Shown: positions 1 to 12,693, counted from the stretch's first letter. The stretch: DNA of 64,000 nt from Pseudomonas flexibilis (GCF_000802425.1 NZ_JRUD01000008.1:1-64000), one strand, 5' to 3'. Notes: generated by a model from the letters alone, not told the origin. Numbers and translations are program-made.

Positions 1-198
<198 letters not shown>

Positions 199-213
199 GG
201 AGCAAGACGGTAT

Positions 214-1110
214 CTACGTCACGGGCATCAGCAGGCGCGGCGCGGCCTCGACGATCTGCCGCGACAGGTGCTCCATGCGCGGCGATTGCACCTTCCAGGT
301 GTGCCAGTACAGCGCCACATCGCGCGGCGCGTCCGGAGTCAGGTCGAGCACCTCGCCGCCGGCCAGCGCGTCGCGGATCAGCAGCTCCGGCACCATGCCG
401 TAGCCCAGGCCGTAGCGGATGGCCTGGTAGTGCGGCTCGGCCCCCGGCACGTAATGGGTCGGATAGGCGCCCGGCGGCAGGCCGAAACGCTCCAGCAGGA
501 AGGCGGACTGCAGGCGGTCCTTGCGGGTGTAGGCGACAACCGGCGCGCGGCGTGCGGCGGCGCGCGTCAGGCCGTGGGGGAAGAAGCGCTGGCGGAACGG
601 TTCGCTGGCCACCAGCCGGTAGCGCATGATGCCCAGCGGCGCCGCCGTGCAGCCTCGCATCGGCTTGGGCTCGGTGCTGATGCAGCCGATGGCCAGACCG
701 CTTTCCAGCAGGCTGTAGGTGTAGTCCTGGTCCTCGACGGTCAGGTCCAGCAGCACCCGCTCGCGGATCAGCACCTCGGCCAGCGCCGGGAAGAACCAGG
801 TGCCCAGGCTGTCGGCATTCAGCGCCGCGACCACCACCAGCGGCGCGTCGCTCTGCTCGGCCAGCTCGGCCAGCAGGTCGGCCTCCAGCAACTGGGCGCG
901 GCGCAGGTACTGCAGCAGACGCTGGCCCAGCTCGGTGGGCCGGCACGGCCGGCTGCGCACCACCAGCGGCGTGCCCAGGGTGCTTTCCAGGGCGCGCACC
1001 CGCTGGGAAATGGCCGGCGAGGTGAGGTGCAGGCGCGCCGCCGCCTGCTCAAAGCTGCCGCATTCGATCACGGCCCGGAAAGCCTGCGTTTGTCTAGGGT
1101 CCAACTGCAT
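214..1110 (-). CDS. argP: LysR-family regulator ArgP (IciA)
   Basis: This 298-residue LysR-type regulator starts MQLDPRQTQAFRAV, with an N-terminal winged HTH (SFEQAAARLHLTSPAISQRV at about 18-37) and a long LysR effector domain. The DPRQ..AF start, the SFEQAA helix and the overall length are typical of ArgP, which activates lysine-exporter and basic amino-acid genes in response to arginine or lysine. The gene reads toward the IS110 end at the left edge and appears complete at its 3' end. It is divergent from the TRIC-channel gene, with 116 bp between start codons. In many Pseudomonas argP sits beside lysE, so the channel gene here is a different neighbour. The assignment to ArgP rather than another LysR protein is by overall resemblance. 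Confidence 0.8.
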   Translation of the reverse strand: MQLDPRQTQAFRAVIECGSFEQAAARLHLTSPAISQRVRALESTLGTPLVVRSRPCRPTELGQRLLQYLRRAQLLEADLLAELAEQSDAPLVVVAALNADSLGTWFFPALAEVLIRERVLLDLTVEDQDYTYSLLESGLAIGCISTEPKPMRGCTAAPLGIMRYRLVASEPFRQRFFPHGLTRAAARRAPVVAYTRKDRLQSAFLLERFGLPPGAYPTHYVPGAEPHYQAIRYGLGYGMVPELLIRDALAGGEVLDLTPDAPRDVALYWHTWKVQSPRMEHLSRQIVEAAPRLLMPVT

Positions 1111-1226
1111 GACAGCGCCCGGATTAAGAAAATGTTTGTATACCCTAAAAAACCTTAGCCATGTTCATTTTCCCGGCGGCCCACGGATAATCGCGCCCCT
1201 CACATCCGCGTGCTCCGGAGCCTGTC

Positions 1227-1859
1227 GTGACCCTCACCCTGCTGTACGTCATCTACCTGATCGCCATCACCGCCGAAGCCATGTCCGGGGCCATCATGGG
1301 CATGCGGCGCGGCATGGATCTGTTCGGCATCAGCCTTCTGGGCACGGTCACCGCCTTGGGTGGCGGCACCGCCCGCGACGTACTGCTCGGTCACTACCCA
1401 GTGGGCTGGATCGCGCACCCCGAGTACCTGTCCTTCACCATCGGCGCGGCCATCGTCACAGCCTTCATCGCACGCCAGATGCACCATCTGCGCAAGCTGT
1501 TCCTGATTGTCGACGGCCTGGGCCTGGTGGCCTTCACCGTGATCGGCTGCGACGTGGCCATGGGCATGGAGGCGCACCCCTCCATCGTGGTGCTGGCCGG
1601 CGTGATCACCGGCATCTTCGGCGGTCTGCTGCGCGACATCCTGTGCAACGAGGTGCCCATGGTGCTGCGCCGCGAGCTGTACGCCACCGTAGCCCTGTTC
1701 ACCGGCGTGCTCTACGTGTCCCTGCTGTGGCTGGGCATCGACATCCAGATTGCCTCGCTGGCGGCGCTGGTGTCGGGTTTCCTGCTGCGCATGCTGGCCA
1801 TCCGCTTCGGCTGGCGCCTGCCGCAGTACGATTCCGAGAACATTCGCGGACTGGATTGA
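1227..1859 (+). CDS. TRIC/UPF0126-family inner-membrane channel protein
   Basis: This 210-residue polytopic protein has about seven hydrophobic segments and two homologous halves. Each half carries a glycine-rich signature: ALGGGTARDVLLG at about 44-56 and IFGGLLRDILCNEVP at about 130-144. The pattern GGGxxRD is the hallmark of the YicG/YadS (UPF0126) family, which is structurally related to trimeric intracellular cation channels and is thought to conduct K+ or similar cations; its physiological role in bacteria is unclear. GTG at 1227 is the likely start, since the sequence begins directly with the first membrane helix. The gene ends 80 bp before gacS, in the same direction. The C-terminus is short and hydrophilic. 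Confidence 0.85.
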   Translation: MTLTLLYVIYLIAITAEAMSGAIMGMRRGMDLFGISLLGTVTALGGGTARDVLLGHYPVGWIAHPEYLSFTIGAAIVTAFIARQMHHLRKLFLIVDGLGLVAFTVIGCDVAMGMEAHPSIVVLAGVITGIFGGLLRDILCNEVPMVLRRELYATVALFTGVLYVSLLWLGIDIQIASLAALVSGFLLRMLAIRFGWRLPQYDSENIRGLD

Positions 1860-1938
1860 TCGGTATCACACCCTCCGACTGCCCGATGAGCGGTCGTCTC
1901 GCTACACTCACGCCATCGGTCAACCAGGGGACTCCAGT

Positions 1939-4692
<2,754 letters not shown>

Positions 4693-4713
4693 CGCTCATC
4701 CATTCCGGAAACG

Positions 4714-4741
4714 AAAAAGGCAGCCTCGCGGCTGCCTTTTT
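4714..4741. terminator. Bidirectional intrinsic terminator, gacS/actP
   Basis: A perfect 12-bp palindrome (AAAAAGGCAGCC, loop TCGC, GGCTGCCTTTTT) lies between the convergent gacS and actP genes. The A-run and T-run flank the GC stem on both sides, so it can stop transcription from either direction. Confidence 0.9.
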
Positions 4742-4758
4742 CATTGGTGGGACAGGGA

Positions 4759-6417
4759 TCAGTGCGCGACAGCGCCGCTGGCACCGAGGCCGGTCTGCGA
4801 GCGGATGAACTGCGGCAGGAAGCGCGCGCGCTCCTCGCTGGCGGCCTGGGACTTGTCGGTGACCGAGAAGAACCAGGTGGTGGCGAAGGCGACGATCATC
4901 GAGAACAGCGCCGGGTACTCGTAGGGGAAGATCGCCTGGGCGTTGCCCAGGATGCTCACCCACACGGTCGGGCTGAGGATGGTCAGCACCACCGCGGTAC
5001 CCAGGCCGAGGATCCCGCCGAACAGCGCGCCGCGGGTGGTCAGGCCCTTCCAGTACATGGAGAGGAACAGCACCGGGAAGTTGCAGCTGGCGGCGATCGA
5101 GAAGGCCAGGCCGACCATGAAGGCGATGTTCTGCTTCTCGAAGGCGATACCCAGCAGGATGGCGACCACACCCAGGGCCAGGGTGGTGATCTTGGTGACC
5201 TTCAGCTCGTCCTGCTCGCGGGCCTTGCCCTTCTTGATGACGCAGGCGTACAGGTCATGGGACACCGCCGAGGCACCGGCCAGGGTCAGACCGGCCACCA
5301 CGGCCAGGATGGTGGCGAACGCCACGGCCGAGATGAAGCCCAGGAACAGGTTGCCACCCACGGCGCTGGCCAGGTGTACAGCGACCATGTTGTTACCGCC
5401 GACGATGGCGCCCGAGGCGTCCTTGAACTCCGGATTGGTGCCCACCAGCAGGATGGCGCCGAAGCCGATGATGAAGGTCAGGATGTAGAAGTAGCCAATG
5501 AAGCCAGTGGCGTAGAACACCGACTTGCGGGCTTCCTTGGCGTCCGCCACGGTGAAGAAGCGCATCAGGATATGCGGCAGGCCGGCGGTGCCGAACATCA
5601 GCGCCAGGCCCAGCGAGATCGCGGAGATCGGGTCGCTGACCAGACCGCCGGGGCTCATGATCGACTCGCCCTTGGCGTGCACGCTGATCGCTTCGGAGAA
5701 CAGGCGGCCGAAGTCGAAGCCGACGTGCTTCATCACCATGATGGCCATGAAGGTGGCGCCAGAGAGCAGCAGGATCGCCTTGATGATCTGCACCCAGGTG
5801 GTGGCCAGCATGCCGCCGAACAGCACGTACATGACCATCAGCACCCCGACCAGCACCACGGCGACCAGGTAGTCCAGGCCGAACAGCAGCTGGATCAGCT
5901 TGCCAGCGCCGACCATCTGGGCGATCAGGTAGAAGGCCACCACGGTCAGCGAGCCGAAGGCGGAGAGGATGCGGATCTGGGTTTGGCCGAGGCGGTAGGA
6001 AGCCACGTCGGAGAACGTGAACTTGCCCAGGTTGCGCAGGCGCTCGGCGATCATGAACAGGATGATCGGCCAGCCCACCAGGAAGCCGATCGAGTAGATC
6101 AGGCCGTCATAGCCGGAGGCGAACACCAGGGCGGAAATACCCAGGAACGAGGCGGCGGACATGTAGTCGCCGGCGATCGCCATGCCGTTCTGGAAACCGG
6201 TGATGCTGCCACCGGCGGTGTAGTAGTCGGAGGTCGAGGTGTTGCGCTTGGCGGCCCACTTGGTGATGCCCATGGTGGCTGCGATGAACACCAGGAACAT
6301 GACGATGGCCGTGTAGTTGGTGGCCTGCTTGACCACTTCGCCTTCCAGGGCACCGGCCGCCCACAGGCTGGGGGCGACGAACAGCAGGGCGGCACCTGCC
6401 AGGAGACGGGACATCAT
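4759..6417 (-). CDS. actP: Cation:acetate symporter ActP
   Basis: This 552-residue solute:sodium symporter family protein takes up acetate and other short monocarboxylates with a cation. It has an N-terminal cleavable hydrophobic segment (ending about AAGALEG) followed by about 13 membrane helices. Features typical of ActP are [20 protein letters not shown] near residue 65, the SFLG helix after it, and [17 protein letters not shown] in the middle. Length matches the family. It overlaps the DUF485 gene by 4 bases (ATGA), the standard yjcH-actP arrangement, so the two are translationally coupled. Two adjacent ATG codons (6415-6417 and 6412-6414) could serve as start. Transcription ends at the shared terminator at 4714-4741. 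Confidence 0.95.
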   Translation of the reverse strand: MMSRLLAGAALLFVAPSLWAAGALEGEVVKQATNYTAIVMFLVFIAATMGITKWAAKRNTSTSDYYTAGGSITGFQNGMAIAGDYMSAASFLGISALVFASGYDGLIYSIGFLVGWPIILFMIAERLRNLGKFTFSDVASYRLGQTQIRILSAFGSLTVVAFYLIAQMVGAGKLIQLLFGLDYLVAVVLVGVLMVMYVLFGGMLATTWVQIIKAILLLSGATFMAIMVMKHVGFDFGRLFSEAISVHAKGESIMSPGGLVSDPISAISLGLALMFGTAGLPHILMRFFTVADAKEARKSVFYATGFIGYFYILTFIIGFGAILLVGTNPEFKDASGAIVGGNNMVAVHLASAVGGNLFLGFISAVAFATILAVVAGLTLAGASAVSHDLYACVIKKGKAREQDELKVTKITTLALGVVAILLGIAFEKQNIAFMVGLAFSIAASCNFPVLFLSMYWKGLTTRGALFGGILGLGTAVVLTILSPTVWVSILGNAQAIFPYEYPALFSMIVAFATTWFFSVTDKSQAASEERARFLPQFIRSQTGLGASGAVAH

Positions 6418-6725
6418 TGCTGCGCCTCCTCGATGATTTCCGCGGTCAGGTCGTCAAATTCGCCGTTGGCGCGCTTGACGTAGATGCCGGTCAGGATGAA
6501 TGCGGAGAAGATCAGGCCCAGACCTGCGGGGATGCCCCAGGTGATGGACGAGTCGGCGCTGATGCGCGTGCCGAACAGCTGGGGATCGAATGCGATCACC
6601 AGGATGTAAGCCACGTAGAGGCCGAGCATGATGGCGGACAGGGTCCAGGCGAAGCGACCGCGACGGGCCACCAGTTCTTTGAAGCGCGGACTTTGTTCAA
6701 TCCGCTGGGTTACAACGTCGTACAT
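6414..6725 (-). CDS. yjcH: DUF485 membrane protein (YjcH)
   Basis: This 103-residue protein with two membrane helices (about 28-50 and 62-84) is the constant partner of ActP-type acetate permeases. The N-terminal motif [14 protein letters not shown] and a second helix beginning [12 protein letters not shown] match the DUF485 family. Its role is unproven; it is presumed to assist or assemble with the symporter. It is the first gene of the actP transcript, and its TGA overlaps the actP ATG. The divergent promoter region 6726-6998 separates it from a DUF2061 gene. In Pseudomonas this pair is usually induced by the CrbS/CrbR (MxtR/ErdR) system on acetate, but I cannot identify the binding site here. 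Confidence 0.9.
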   Translation of the reverse strand: MYDVVTQRIEQSPRFKELVARRGRFAWTLSAIMLGLYVAYILVIAFDPQLFGTRISADSSITWGIPAGLGLIFSAFILTGIYVKRANGEFDDLTAEIIEEAQQ

Positions 6726-6998
6726 CTTGTTCTTGTCCTAAAAGCCAGGGAATTCTGGACGGGGGGCACTCTAAGCCCCTGCCCCGTCAACAAAAGTCGA
6801 CATTGGTCGAATTGGCCGCCGGTCGCAAAAGGTTGCTGTGGTCGACATTTCCTGAGTTGGCCTGCCCGAAGGCCGCGCCGTTATTCCATCGTCAAAAAGC
6901 TATCACCCCCATACAGGAGAAAAATTTTCTCAATCGACCCGTCCCCGCTAAGGTTCACGCAAACGACAACGATTCCCAACTCAATCCGGGGACTCCAC

Positions 6999-7217
6999 AT
7001 GCTCAAGACCGCTACCTTCACCGTCATGCACTTCTGCATTGCCTTCGCGGTGACCTATGTCCTGACCGGCAGCGTGGCCATCGGGGGACTGGTGGCGGCC
7101 ATCGAACCCCTGTGCAACTCGGTGGGCTTCTACTTCCACGAGAAGCTCTGGGAGCGCTTCGGAAAGTCGGCCCCCGCCCCCGTTCCGGAACATGCCTGGC
7201 TGCACCATCAGGCCTGA
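6999..7217 (+). CDS. DUF2061 small membrane protein
   Basis: This 72-residue protein begins MLKTATFTVMHFCIAF and has two short hydrophobic segments (about 5-22 and 24-40). The motif ATFTVMHFxIAFxVTYxLTG, followed by ALxEPLCNSVxFYFHEKxWER, defines DUF2061, a widespread small inner-membrane protein of unknown function. The start at ATG 6999 follows a CGGGGA ribosome site. Upstream in-frame sequence is open but belongs to the intergenic region. It stands alone between the divergent actP operon and the GH17 gene. Confidence 0.85.
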   Translation: MLKTATFTVMHFCIAFAVTYVLTGSVAIGGLVAAIEPLCNSVGFYFHEKLWERFGKSAPAPVPEHAWLHHQA

Positions 7218-7286
7218 TCCGCCAAGCGGACCGGCAGGGTCGTTGGACGGCGCTAAGCTGCAAGGACGCTTCCGCCGGCCCGCCCC

Positions 7287-8834
7287 ATGCGACCACGCCT
7301 TCACTACCTCGCCTTCCTGCTGTTTTTCGCCCTGCTGCTGAGCGCCTGCTGGGCCTGGCTCGGTCGCAGCCATCCGCTGGCCGACGCCATCGCCGACGAC
7401 CAGCGTCTGCAATGCGTGTCGTACAGCCCGTTCGGCCGTGAGCAGTCGCCCTTCGACCTGCCGCTGCGTCTGGACAGCGCCCAGCTGGATGCCGATCTGG
7501 CACTGCTCGCTCAGCGCTTTTCCTGCATACGCCTCTATTCGATGAGCGGGCTGGAGGCCCTGCCGGCGCTGGCCCGCAAGCACGGCCTCACGCTCCTGCT
7601 GGGCGCCTGGGTCAATGCCGATCCACGGGATACCGAAGCCGAGATCCGCCTGCTTATCGAGACCGCCCGCGCCTACCCCGATGTGGTCCGGGCGGTGCTG
7701 GTGGGCAATGAAACCCTGCTGCGTCGTGAGGTCACCGCCGCGCAACTGGCCCGCTTGATCGAGCGGGTCCGCGACAACGTGCCGCAACCGGTCAGCTACG
7801 CGGATGTGTGGGAATTCTGGCTGCGCCACCCGGAAATCGCCCCGGCGGTGGATTTCCTTACCGTACATCTGCTGCCCTACTGGGAGGACGAACCCAAGGG
7901 CATCGACAGCGCGCTGGACGAGGCTGCCCGTGTTCACGACGAGTTTGTTCAACGTTTCGCTCCCAAGGACATCCTGATTGGCGAAACCGGCTGGCCCAGC
8001 CAGGGCCGGCAGCGGGAAACCGCCGTGCCCAGCCCACTCAACCAGGCGCGCTTCATTCGCGGCTTCGTGCAACAGGCCGAGGCCCAGGGCTGGCGCTACA
8101 ACCTCATCGAAGCCTTCGATCAACCCTGGAAGCGGCGCAGCGAAGGCACCGTGGGCGGCTACTGGGGGCTGTTCGACGCCGATCGCGCCGACAAGGGGGT
8201 ACTGAGCGGGCCGGTATCCAACCTGCCGGACTGGCCGGTGTGGCTCGCGCTCGCGCTGGCCCTGTACGGAGCGGCCCTGTTGCTGGCCGGGCCGGGTACG
8301 CGGCTCTGGCTGCCGCCGCTGGCGGCACTGGGTGCGGGCTGCGTGGCGTTCCAGGCGCAACAGCTCGCGGTGATCAGCCGCAGCCCGGCGGAGTGGCTGT
8401 GGGGTTCCACACTGATATGCCTCAATCTGCTGGTGCTGGCCCAGGCGGCGTTGTCAGCCACCGCACGGCGCCGAACCTGGCCATGGCTCGACGCGCCGCT
8501 GTTGCTGGCCAGCGGTTTTGCCGGCGCGGTGCTGATGCTCGGACTGGTGCTGGATGCGCGCTATCGTGGGTTTCCCTGGTACGCGCTGTTGTTTCCGGCC
8601 ATCTTCTTCCTGCTGCACCCGCGCCCCATCCGCCCGCGCGAGGGGCGTTTACTGGCAGGCGTGCTGGCGCTGGGCATCCCGTTGCAGCTATGGCAGGAAG
8701 GAATCGTCAATGGCCAGGCCGTGGCCTGGGCGCTGACCTGCGCACTGCTGGCCGTGGCGCTCATGCGCGCTGCGCGGCGAGCACTGCCCGCACATAGCCC
8801 GCTTCCGAAACCCGAGCCCTGCACGAACCAGTAG
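7287..8834 (+). CDS. Membrane-anchored GH17 beta-1,3-glucosyl enzyme
   Basis: This 515-residue protein has an N-terminal membrane anchor (about 7-25), a GH17 catalytic domain (about 40-305), and seven or so C-terminal membrane helices (about 310-500). The two expected glutamates are visible: acid/base Glu142 in VGNETLL and nucleophile Glu233 in IGETGWPS. Both are classical GH17 motifs. Related pseudomonad proteins resemble the glycosidase/transferase part of NdvB-like enzymes that remodel cyclic or linear beta-1,3-glucans in the periplasm; that role is inferred. The gene is monocistronic and its last codons overlap the first base pairs of a REPIN (8831-8909). Substrate and product are not predictable from sequence alone. 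Confidence 0.8.
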   Translation: MRPRLHYLAFLLFFALLLSACWAWLGRSHPLADAIADDQRLQCVSYSPFGREQSPFDLPLRLDSAQLDADLALLAQRFSCIRLYSMSGLEALPALARKHGLTLLLGAWVNADPRDTEAEIRLLIETARAYPDVVRAVLVGNETLLRREVTAAQLARLIERVRDNVPQPVSYADVWEFWLRHPEIAPAVDFLTVHLLPYWEDEPKGIDSALDEAARVHDEFVQRFAPKDILIGETGWPSQGRQRETAVPSPLNQARFIRGFVQQAEAQGWRYNLIEAFDQPWKRRSEGTVGGYWGLFDADRADKGVLSGPVSNLPDWPVWLALALALYGAALLLAGPGTRLWLPPLAALGAGCVAFQAQQLAVISRSPAEWLWGSTLICLNLLVLAQAALSATARRRTWPWLDAPLLLASGFAGAVLMLGLVLDARYRGFPWYALLFPAIFFLLHPRPIRPREGRLLAGVLALGIPLQLWQEGIVNGQAVAWALTCALLAVALMRAARRALPAHSPLPKPEPCTNQ

Positions 8835-8909
8835 GAGCGAACCTGTTCGCGAGCCGCCCGGTGTGGCCGGCCAGGTGTCGGCCTGCCTCGCGGACAGGTC
8901 CGCGCCTAC
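8831..8909. repeat. REPIN (inverted REP pair)
   Basis: Two inverted REP units, 8831-8853 (starting GTAGGAGCGAACCTG) and 8887-8909, match at 20 of 23 positions when one is reverse-complemented. They are separated by 33 bp and can fold into a long hairpin. The left arm overlaps the stop codon of the GH17 gene, so the element sits directly at the gene end. Confidence 0.85.
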
Positions 8910-8956
8910 CAAAAGCGCTTACCCTACGCACCCTTGCCCTATCTACCGGAGCCCCC

Positions 8957-9793
8957 ATGACCCCACGACGCGCCCTGCTCGGGCTGCACATCGGCGCACT
9001 GGCGTTCGGCCTGACCGGCGTGTTCGGCAAACTGGCGCTCGCCGCACCGCTGGTGATCGTCTTCGGACGCGCGCTGTTCGCGGTGATCAGCCTGCTGCCG
9101 CTGGCCTGGCGGCATGCCCGGCCAGGCTGGCGCCAATTGTTGCTGCTGGCCGGTGGCGGCCTGCTGCTGGGCGGGCACTGGCTGACGTTCTTCCACGCGG
9201 TGAAGCTGTCCGGGGTAGCGGTGGCGACCCTGGGCTTCGCCAGTTTCCCGGCCTTCACCGTGTTGCTGGAAGGGCTGCTGTTCCGCGAGCGCATTCGGGG
9301 CATGGAATGGCTGACTCTGGTGCTGGTGAGCGCCGGGCTGCTGCTGGTGACCCCCCAGTTCGAACTGGCCAGCACACAGACCACCGGGCTGCTGTGGGCC
9401 GTGCTATCCGGACTGCTGTTCGCCCTGCTGTCGGTGGCCAACCGCGCCTCGGTGAAGGGCATCCACCCGTTCCAGGCGGCACTCTGGCAGAACCTGACCA
9501 TCGCCCTGTGCCTGCTGCCGCTGGCATGGCATCTGCTGCCAGCGGTGAGGCCACTGGACTGGCTGTGGCTGGGACTGCTCGGCGTGTTCTGCACGGCCAT
9601 TGCCCACAGCCTGTTCGTGGCCAGCCTGAGTGTGCTCAAGGCGCGCAGCGCGGCGCTGGTCTTCGCCCTGGAGCCGGTCTACGGCATCGCCGTGGCCTGG
9701 TGGCTGTTCGACGAACAGCCCACCCTGCGCATGGCGGCCGGCGGGGCGCTGATCCTACTGGCGATTGCCCTCTCCGCCCGCCAGAAGCATTAG
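8957..9793 (+). CDS. EamA/DMT-family transporter
   Basis: This 278-residue protein has ten hydrophobic helices in two tandem EamA repeats, as in drug/metabolite transporters such as RhaT- or YdcZ-like exporters. The first repeat begins MTPRRALLGLHIGALAFGLT and the second around residue 140 (GLLWAVLSGLLFALLS). The C-terminus has the family motif ALEPVYGIAVAWWLF. The substrate is unknown; many relatives export amino acids or metabolites. The start is ATG 8957, which gives the canonical length; the open frame upstream runs through the REPIN and is not coding. A type-B palindromic repeat follows the gene. Confidence 0.85.
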   Translation: MTPRRALLGLHIGALAFGLTGVFGKLALAAPLVIVFGRALFAVISLLPLAWRHARPGWRQLLLLAGGGLLLGGHWLTFFHAVKLSGVAVATLGFASFPAFTVLLEGLLFRERIRGMEWLTLVLVSAGLLLVTPQFELASTQTTGLLWAVLSGLLFALLSVANRASVKGIHPFQAALWQNLTIALCLLPLAWHLLPAVRPLDWLWLGLLGVFCTAIAHSLFVASLSVLKARSAALVFALEPVYGIAVAWWLFDEQPTLRMAAGGALILLAIALSARQKH

Positions 9794-9871
9794 CCACGAG
9801 GCTCGGCAGACTGCGTTTGCAGGGCGATCGGCGCCTTTCCGGCCGCCGATGAGTCGAGAACCCTGCAGCCT

Positions 9872-9943
9872 CGTAGGGTGGACAACGCCTTGTTTGTCCA
9901 CCGTGGCGACCCGCACCCGGGTCGCGGCTGAAGCCCCCCCTAC
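9872..9943. repeat. Type-B dispersed palindrome (GTAGGGTGGACAACG family)
   Basis: This intergenic element starts CGTAGGGTGGACAACG and contains the inverted pair GGTGGACAA / TTGTCCACC, followed by a second pair GCGACCC / GGGTCGC. It ends in CCCCCCCTAC, complementary to its start. Related copies are at 18549, 26461, 35177, 57930 and 59023. Confidence 0.7.
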
Positions 9944-9951
9944 AAGATCTC

Positions 9952-10599
9952 TTACGGCGCCAGTCGTTCGCGCACCCAGGCGTCGCCGACCCTGCGGTAA
10001 TTCAGGCGGTCGTGCAGTCGGCTGGGCCGACCCTGCCAGAACTCGATGCGCTCCGGTACCAGACGGTAGCCGCCCCAGTGCTCGGGGCAATGCGGTTCCT
10101 GGTCGCGGAAGCGTTCCTCGGTGTCGCGCAGCAACTGTTCCAGCTCGTGGCGCCCTGCGATCACCCGGCTCTGCGGCGAGGCCCAGGCGCCGAGACGGCT
10201 GCCCAGCGGACGCACACGGTAATAGGCATCTGACTCCTCGGCGCTGACCCGCTCGATGCGGCCTTCGATGCGCACCTGGCGTTCCAGGGTTGGCCAGAAG
10301 AAGGTCATGGCTGCGAAGGGATTGGCCCTGAGCTGCTCGCCCTTGGCGCTGTCGTAGTTGGAGAAGAAGGTGAAGCCCTGTTCGTCGAGGCCCTTGAGCA
10401 ACAGCACCCGACAATGCGGGCGACCGTTGGCATCCACGGTGGCCAGGGTCATGGCGTTGGGCTCGACCGGCAGGTGCTCGGTTTCGACGGCCTGGGCGAA
10501 CCAGGTGCGGAACAGGGCCAGCGGTTCGGCCGGCGCCTGTTCTTCGGTGAGACCGTCGCGAACGTATTCGCGACGCATATCGGCAAGGCTGGGGGACAT
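9952..10599 (-). CDS. pdxH: Pyridoxamine 5'-phosphate oxidase PdxH
   Basis: This 215-residue FMN enzyme oxidises pyridoxine or pyridoxamine 5'-phosphate to pyridoxal 5'-phosphate, the last step of B6 synthesis and salvage. Recognisable signatures are [10 protein letters not shown] at the N-terminus, [20 protein letters not shown] (FMN binding), [27 protein letters not shown], and the C-terminal [13 protein letters not shown] substrate and FMN-binding box. Length is normal. The start is ATG 10599, preceded by an AGACGACC-type spacer with a weak GGAG site. The gene is convergent with the EamA gene across a repeat, and its upstream neighbour on the same strand, an OmpA-like lipoprotein, starts its own unit. 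Confidence 0.97.
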   Translation of the reverse strand: MSPSLADMRREYVRDGLTEEQAPAEPLALFRTWFAQAVETEHLPVEPNAMTLATVDANGRPHCRVLLLKGLDEQGFTFFSNYDSAKGEQLRANPFAAMTFFWPTLERQVRIEGRIERVSAEESDAYYRVRPLGSRLGAWASPQSRVIAGRHELEQLLRDTEERFRDQEPHCPEHWGGYRLVPERIEFWQGRPSRLHDRLNYRRVGDAWVRERLAP

Positions 10600-10648
10600 G
10601 GTCGTCTCCGGAAGGTAGAAACGGCCCCCAGCTTAACCGAGACGCCGC

Positions 10649-11242
10649 TTACTTGGCTGCAAGCTTGGTGGCGCTGGCGCGGTAGTCGGCAGCCACGGCG
10701 GCCAGGGCCTTCTGCTCGGTCACCAGGATTTCCACGCGACGGTTCTTGGCACGGCCGTCAGCGCTGTCGTTGCTGGCCACCGGCTGGGCGCCGCCCAGAC
10801 CCAGCGCCTGCAGGCGATCGTGCTTCAGACCACTCAGACGGAAGATGGATGCCACGGCGCGGGCGCGGGACTGGCTCAGCTTGGCGGCGGCTTCGGTGTT
10901 CAGGGTGTTGTCCAGGTGACCCACGATCAGCACGCCGGCTTCGGTGTTGCCACCCACCTGCTTGGCCACGGTGGTGATGGGTTTCAGGCTGGCCGGCAGC
11001 AGCATGTCGGGGCGATCGGCGTTGAAGGTGGTATCGGCCGGAGCGGTCACCACCAGCGCGTTGTCGATGCGGCTGAGGGTGAAGCTGCTGCCCGCCATTG
11101 CGGTGCGCAGGGCGGTTTCCTGGCTGTCCAGCCAGGACTGGGAGACCTCGGGACGCGCGCTGCCAGTGTTGCCCGTGGAGCTGCAACCCGCTACAGCCAT
11201 GCAGAGCATCAGGGTCGCGGAGTGGATCATTTTCATATTCAT
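10649..11242 (-). CDS. OmpA-domain peptidoglycan-binding lipoprotein
   Basis: This 197-residue lipoprotein carries a lipobox LCMAVAGC (Cys about 20 from MNMKMIH). A ~60-residue linker follows, then an OmpA C-terminal domain (about 90-180). The peptidoglycan-binding signature is present as GHLDNT, SQSRARAVA and AKNRRVEI; the usual Thr of GHTD is Leu here, while the Asp and Arg that contact diaminopimelate are kept. It probably tethers the outer membrane to the cell wall. The start at 11242 (MNMKM) gives a proper signal peptide; upstream in-frame codons add an improbable hydrophilic extension. No partner gene is evident. Confidence 0.85.
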   Translation of the reverse strand: MNMKMIHSATLMLCMAVAGCSSTGNTGSARPEVSQSWLDSQETALRTAMAGSSFTLSRIDNALVVTAPADTTFNADRPDMLLPASLKPITTVAKQVGGNTEAGVLIVGHLDNTLNTEAAAKLSQSRARAVASIFRLSGLKHDRLQALGLGGAQPVASNDSADGRAKNRRVEILVTEQKALAAVAADYRASATKLAAK

Positions 11243-11416
11243 GGACGGTTGCCCTAGCACAAAAGTTGATAACAGCAGTCGGTTTCAGACCGCCCGTTCA
11301 TTGGCATGCCAGTGGCATTTTGCCGGCAGGCGAGGAATACGCAAGATATTGGCGCCAGCCAGCTGACGGACGGTAAGCACTTGAAAGACTGCGTAAATCG
11401 CTCGCCTATTGGCCGA

Positions 11417-12565
11417 TCAGGCCAGACAGGCGGCTACCACCCGGGCCAACTGCTGCGCACGCGGATCCATCAGCACATAGGGTCCCAATGTATTTGTCAC
11501 GAAACCGAAGCTAAGTTCCCGCTGCGGATCGGCGCAGCCGACGGAGCCGCCAGCGCCAGGGTGGCCGAAGGTACCCGGTCCGAGACCATAGGTGGCATTG
11601 GCGACGCCCGACTGGTCGAGCATACAGCCGAGACCGAAGCGGGTGGAGGTCAGCAGGGTGCGGTCCTCACCCCGACAATGTTCACGGGTCAGCTCGGTGA
11701 GCAGCTCCGGCTCGAGCAACCGACCCTCCAGCAGGCCGGTGTAGAAGCCGGCCAGCGAGCGGGCATTGCCATGACCGTTGGCCGCTGGCTGGTGCATGCG
11801 GCGCCATTCCGGGCGGTTGGTGCTGGTCAGCACGGAAGGCGGATTGGTGAAGGCACGGGTGGTGAGCGACTGCGGCTCGCGCATGATGGTGCGCAGCAGC
11901 CGCTGGGCGGCTTCGTCTCCGACGGGTCCCTTGCCCCGGGCGATGTGGGCCACGCGGTGAAATTCGGCGTCGTCCAGGCCGATATGGAAATCCAGACCCA
12001 GCGGTTTGGCGGTGCGCGCAACGATGACCTCGCCCGGCTCGCGGCCTTCGACACGGCGCAGCAACTCGCCAACCAGCCAGCCAAAGGTGATCGGCGCGTA
12101 ACCGTGGGCGGTCCCCGGCGTCCACCACGGCTCCTCGGCGGCCAGTGCCGCACACATGGCTGGCCAGTCGTACAGCGCCTCGCCCGGCAGCGGAGCGCGA
12201 ATGGCGGGCAGTCCGGCCTGGTGGCAGAGCAACTGGCGCACGGTGATGCGCTCCTTGCCGGCGGCGGCGAATTCCGGCCAGTAGCGGGCCACCGGAGCAT
12301 CCAGTTCCAGCTTGCCCTCACCCACCAGTTGCAGGGTGGCGACGGCGGCGAAGGCCTTGGTGCAGGAAAACAGGTTGAGCAGGGTGTCCTGCTGCCACAT
12401 TTCCTGGCCGTCCTTGTCCGCAGGGCCGGCCCACAGGTCCACGACCGTCTCGCCGGCGACCTGCACGCAGAGCGCCGCGCCGCGCTCACCGGGATTGTCG
12501 AACAGAGCGGCGAACGCGTCGCGAACCGCCTCGAAACGCAGGTCGAAATAGCCTTGGATCTGCAC
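11417..12565 (-). CDS. Serine hydrolase, beta-lactamase/esterase (family VIII) type
   Basis: This 382-residue protein of the class C beta-lactamase/D,D-peptidase fold is most like EstB-type family VIII esterases. The catalytic SxxK is in NLFSCTKAFAA (about residues 64-74), the Tyr box is HGYAPITFGWLVGE (about 155-168), and the third element is GHPGAGG rather than KTG, which favours esterase over beta-lactamase activity. There is no signal peptide, so the enzyme should be cytoplasmic. It stands alone, separated by about 130 bp from the downstream-transcribed glycoside hydrolase and by 174 bp from the lipoprotein gene. The substrate is unknown. Confidence 0.8.
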   Translation of the reverse strand: MQIQGYFDLRFEAVRDAFAALFDNPGERGAALCVQVAGETVVDLWAGPADKDGQEMWQQDTLLNLFSCTKAFAAVATLQLVGEGKLELDAPVARYWPEFAAAGKERITVRQLLCHQAGLPAIRAPLPGEALYDWPAMCAALAAEEPWWTPGTAHGYAPITFGWLVGELLRRVEGREPGEVIVARTAKPLGLDFHIGLDDAEFHRVAHIARGKGPVGDEAAQRLLRTIMREPQSLTTRAFTNPPSVLTSTNRPEWRRMHQPAANGHGNARSLAGFYTGLLEGRLLEPELLTELTREHCRGEDRTLLTSTRFGLGCMLDQSGVANATYGLGPGTFGHPGAGGSVGCADPQRELSFGFVTNTLGPYVLMDPRAQQLARVVAACLA

Positions 12566-12693
12566 GCTCGCACTCCGGGGTATCGATTGGATGGGCGGTA
12601 TTGTCGGCGCGGCGCGGCGCGTGCGGCAAGTTTGTGCGCAGCAACCCTGCAGGGCCGGCCTTAGGCGGGCCGACGGCGTATAGGGGACGGCGG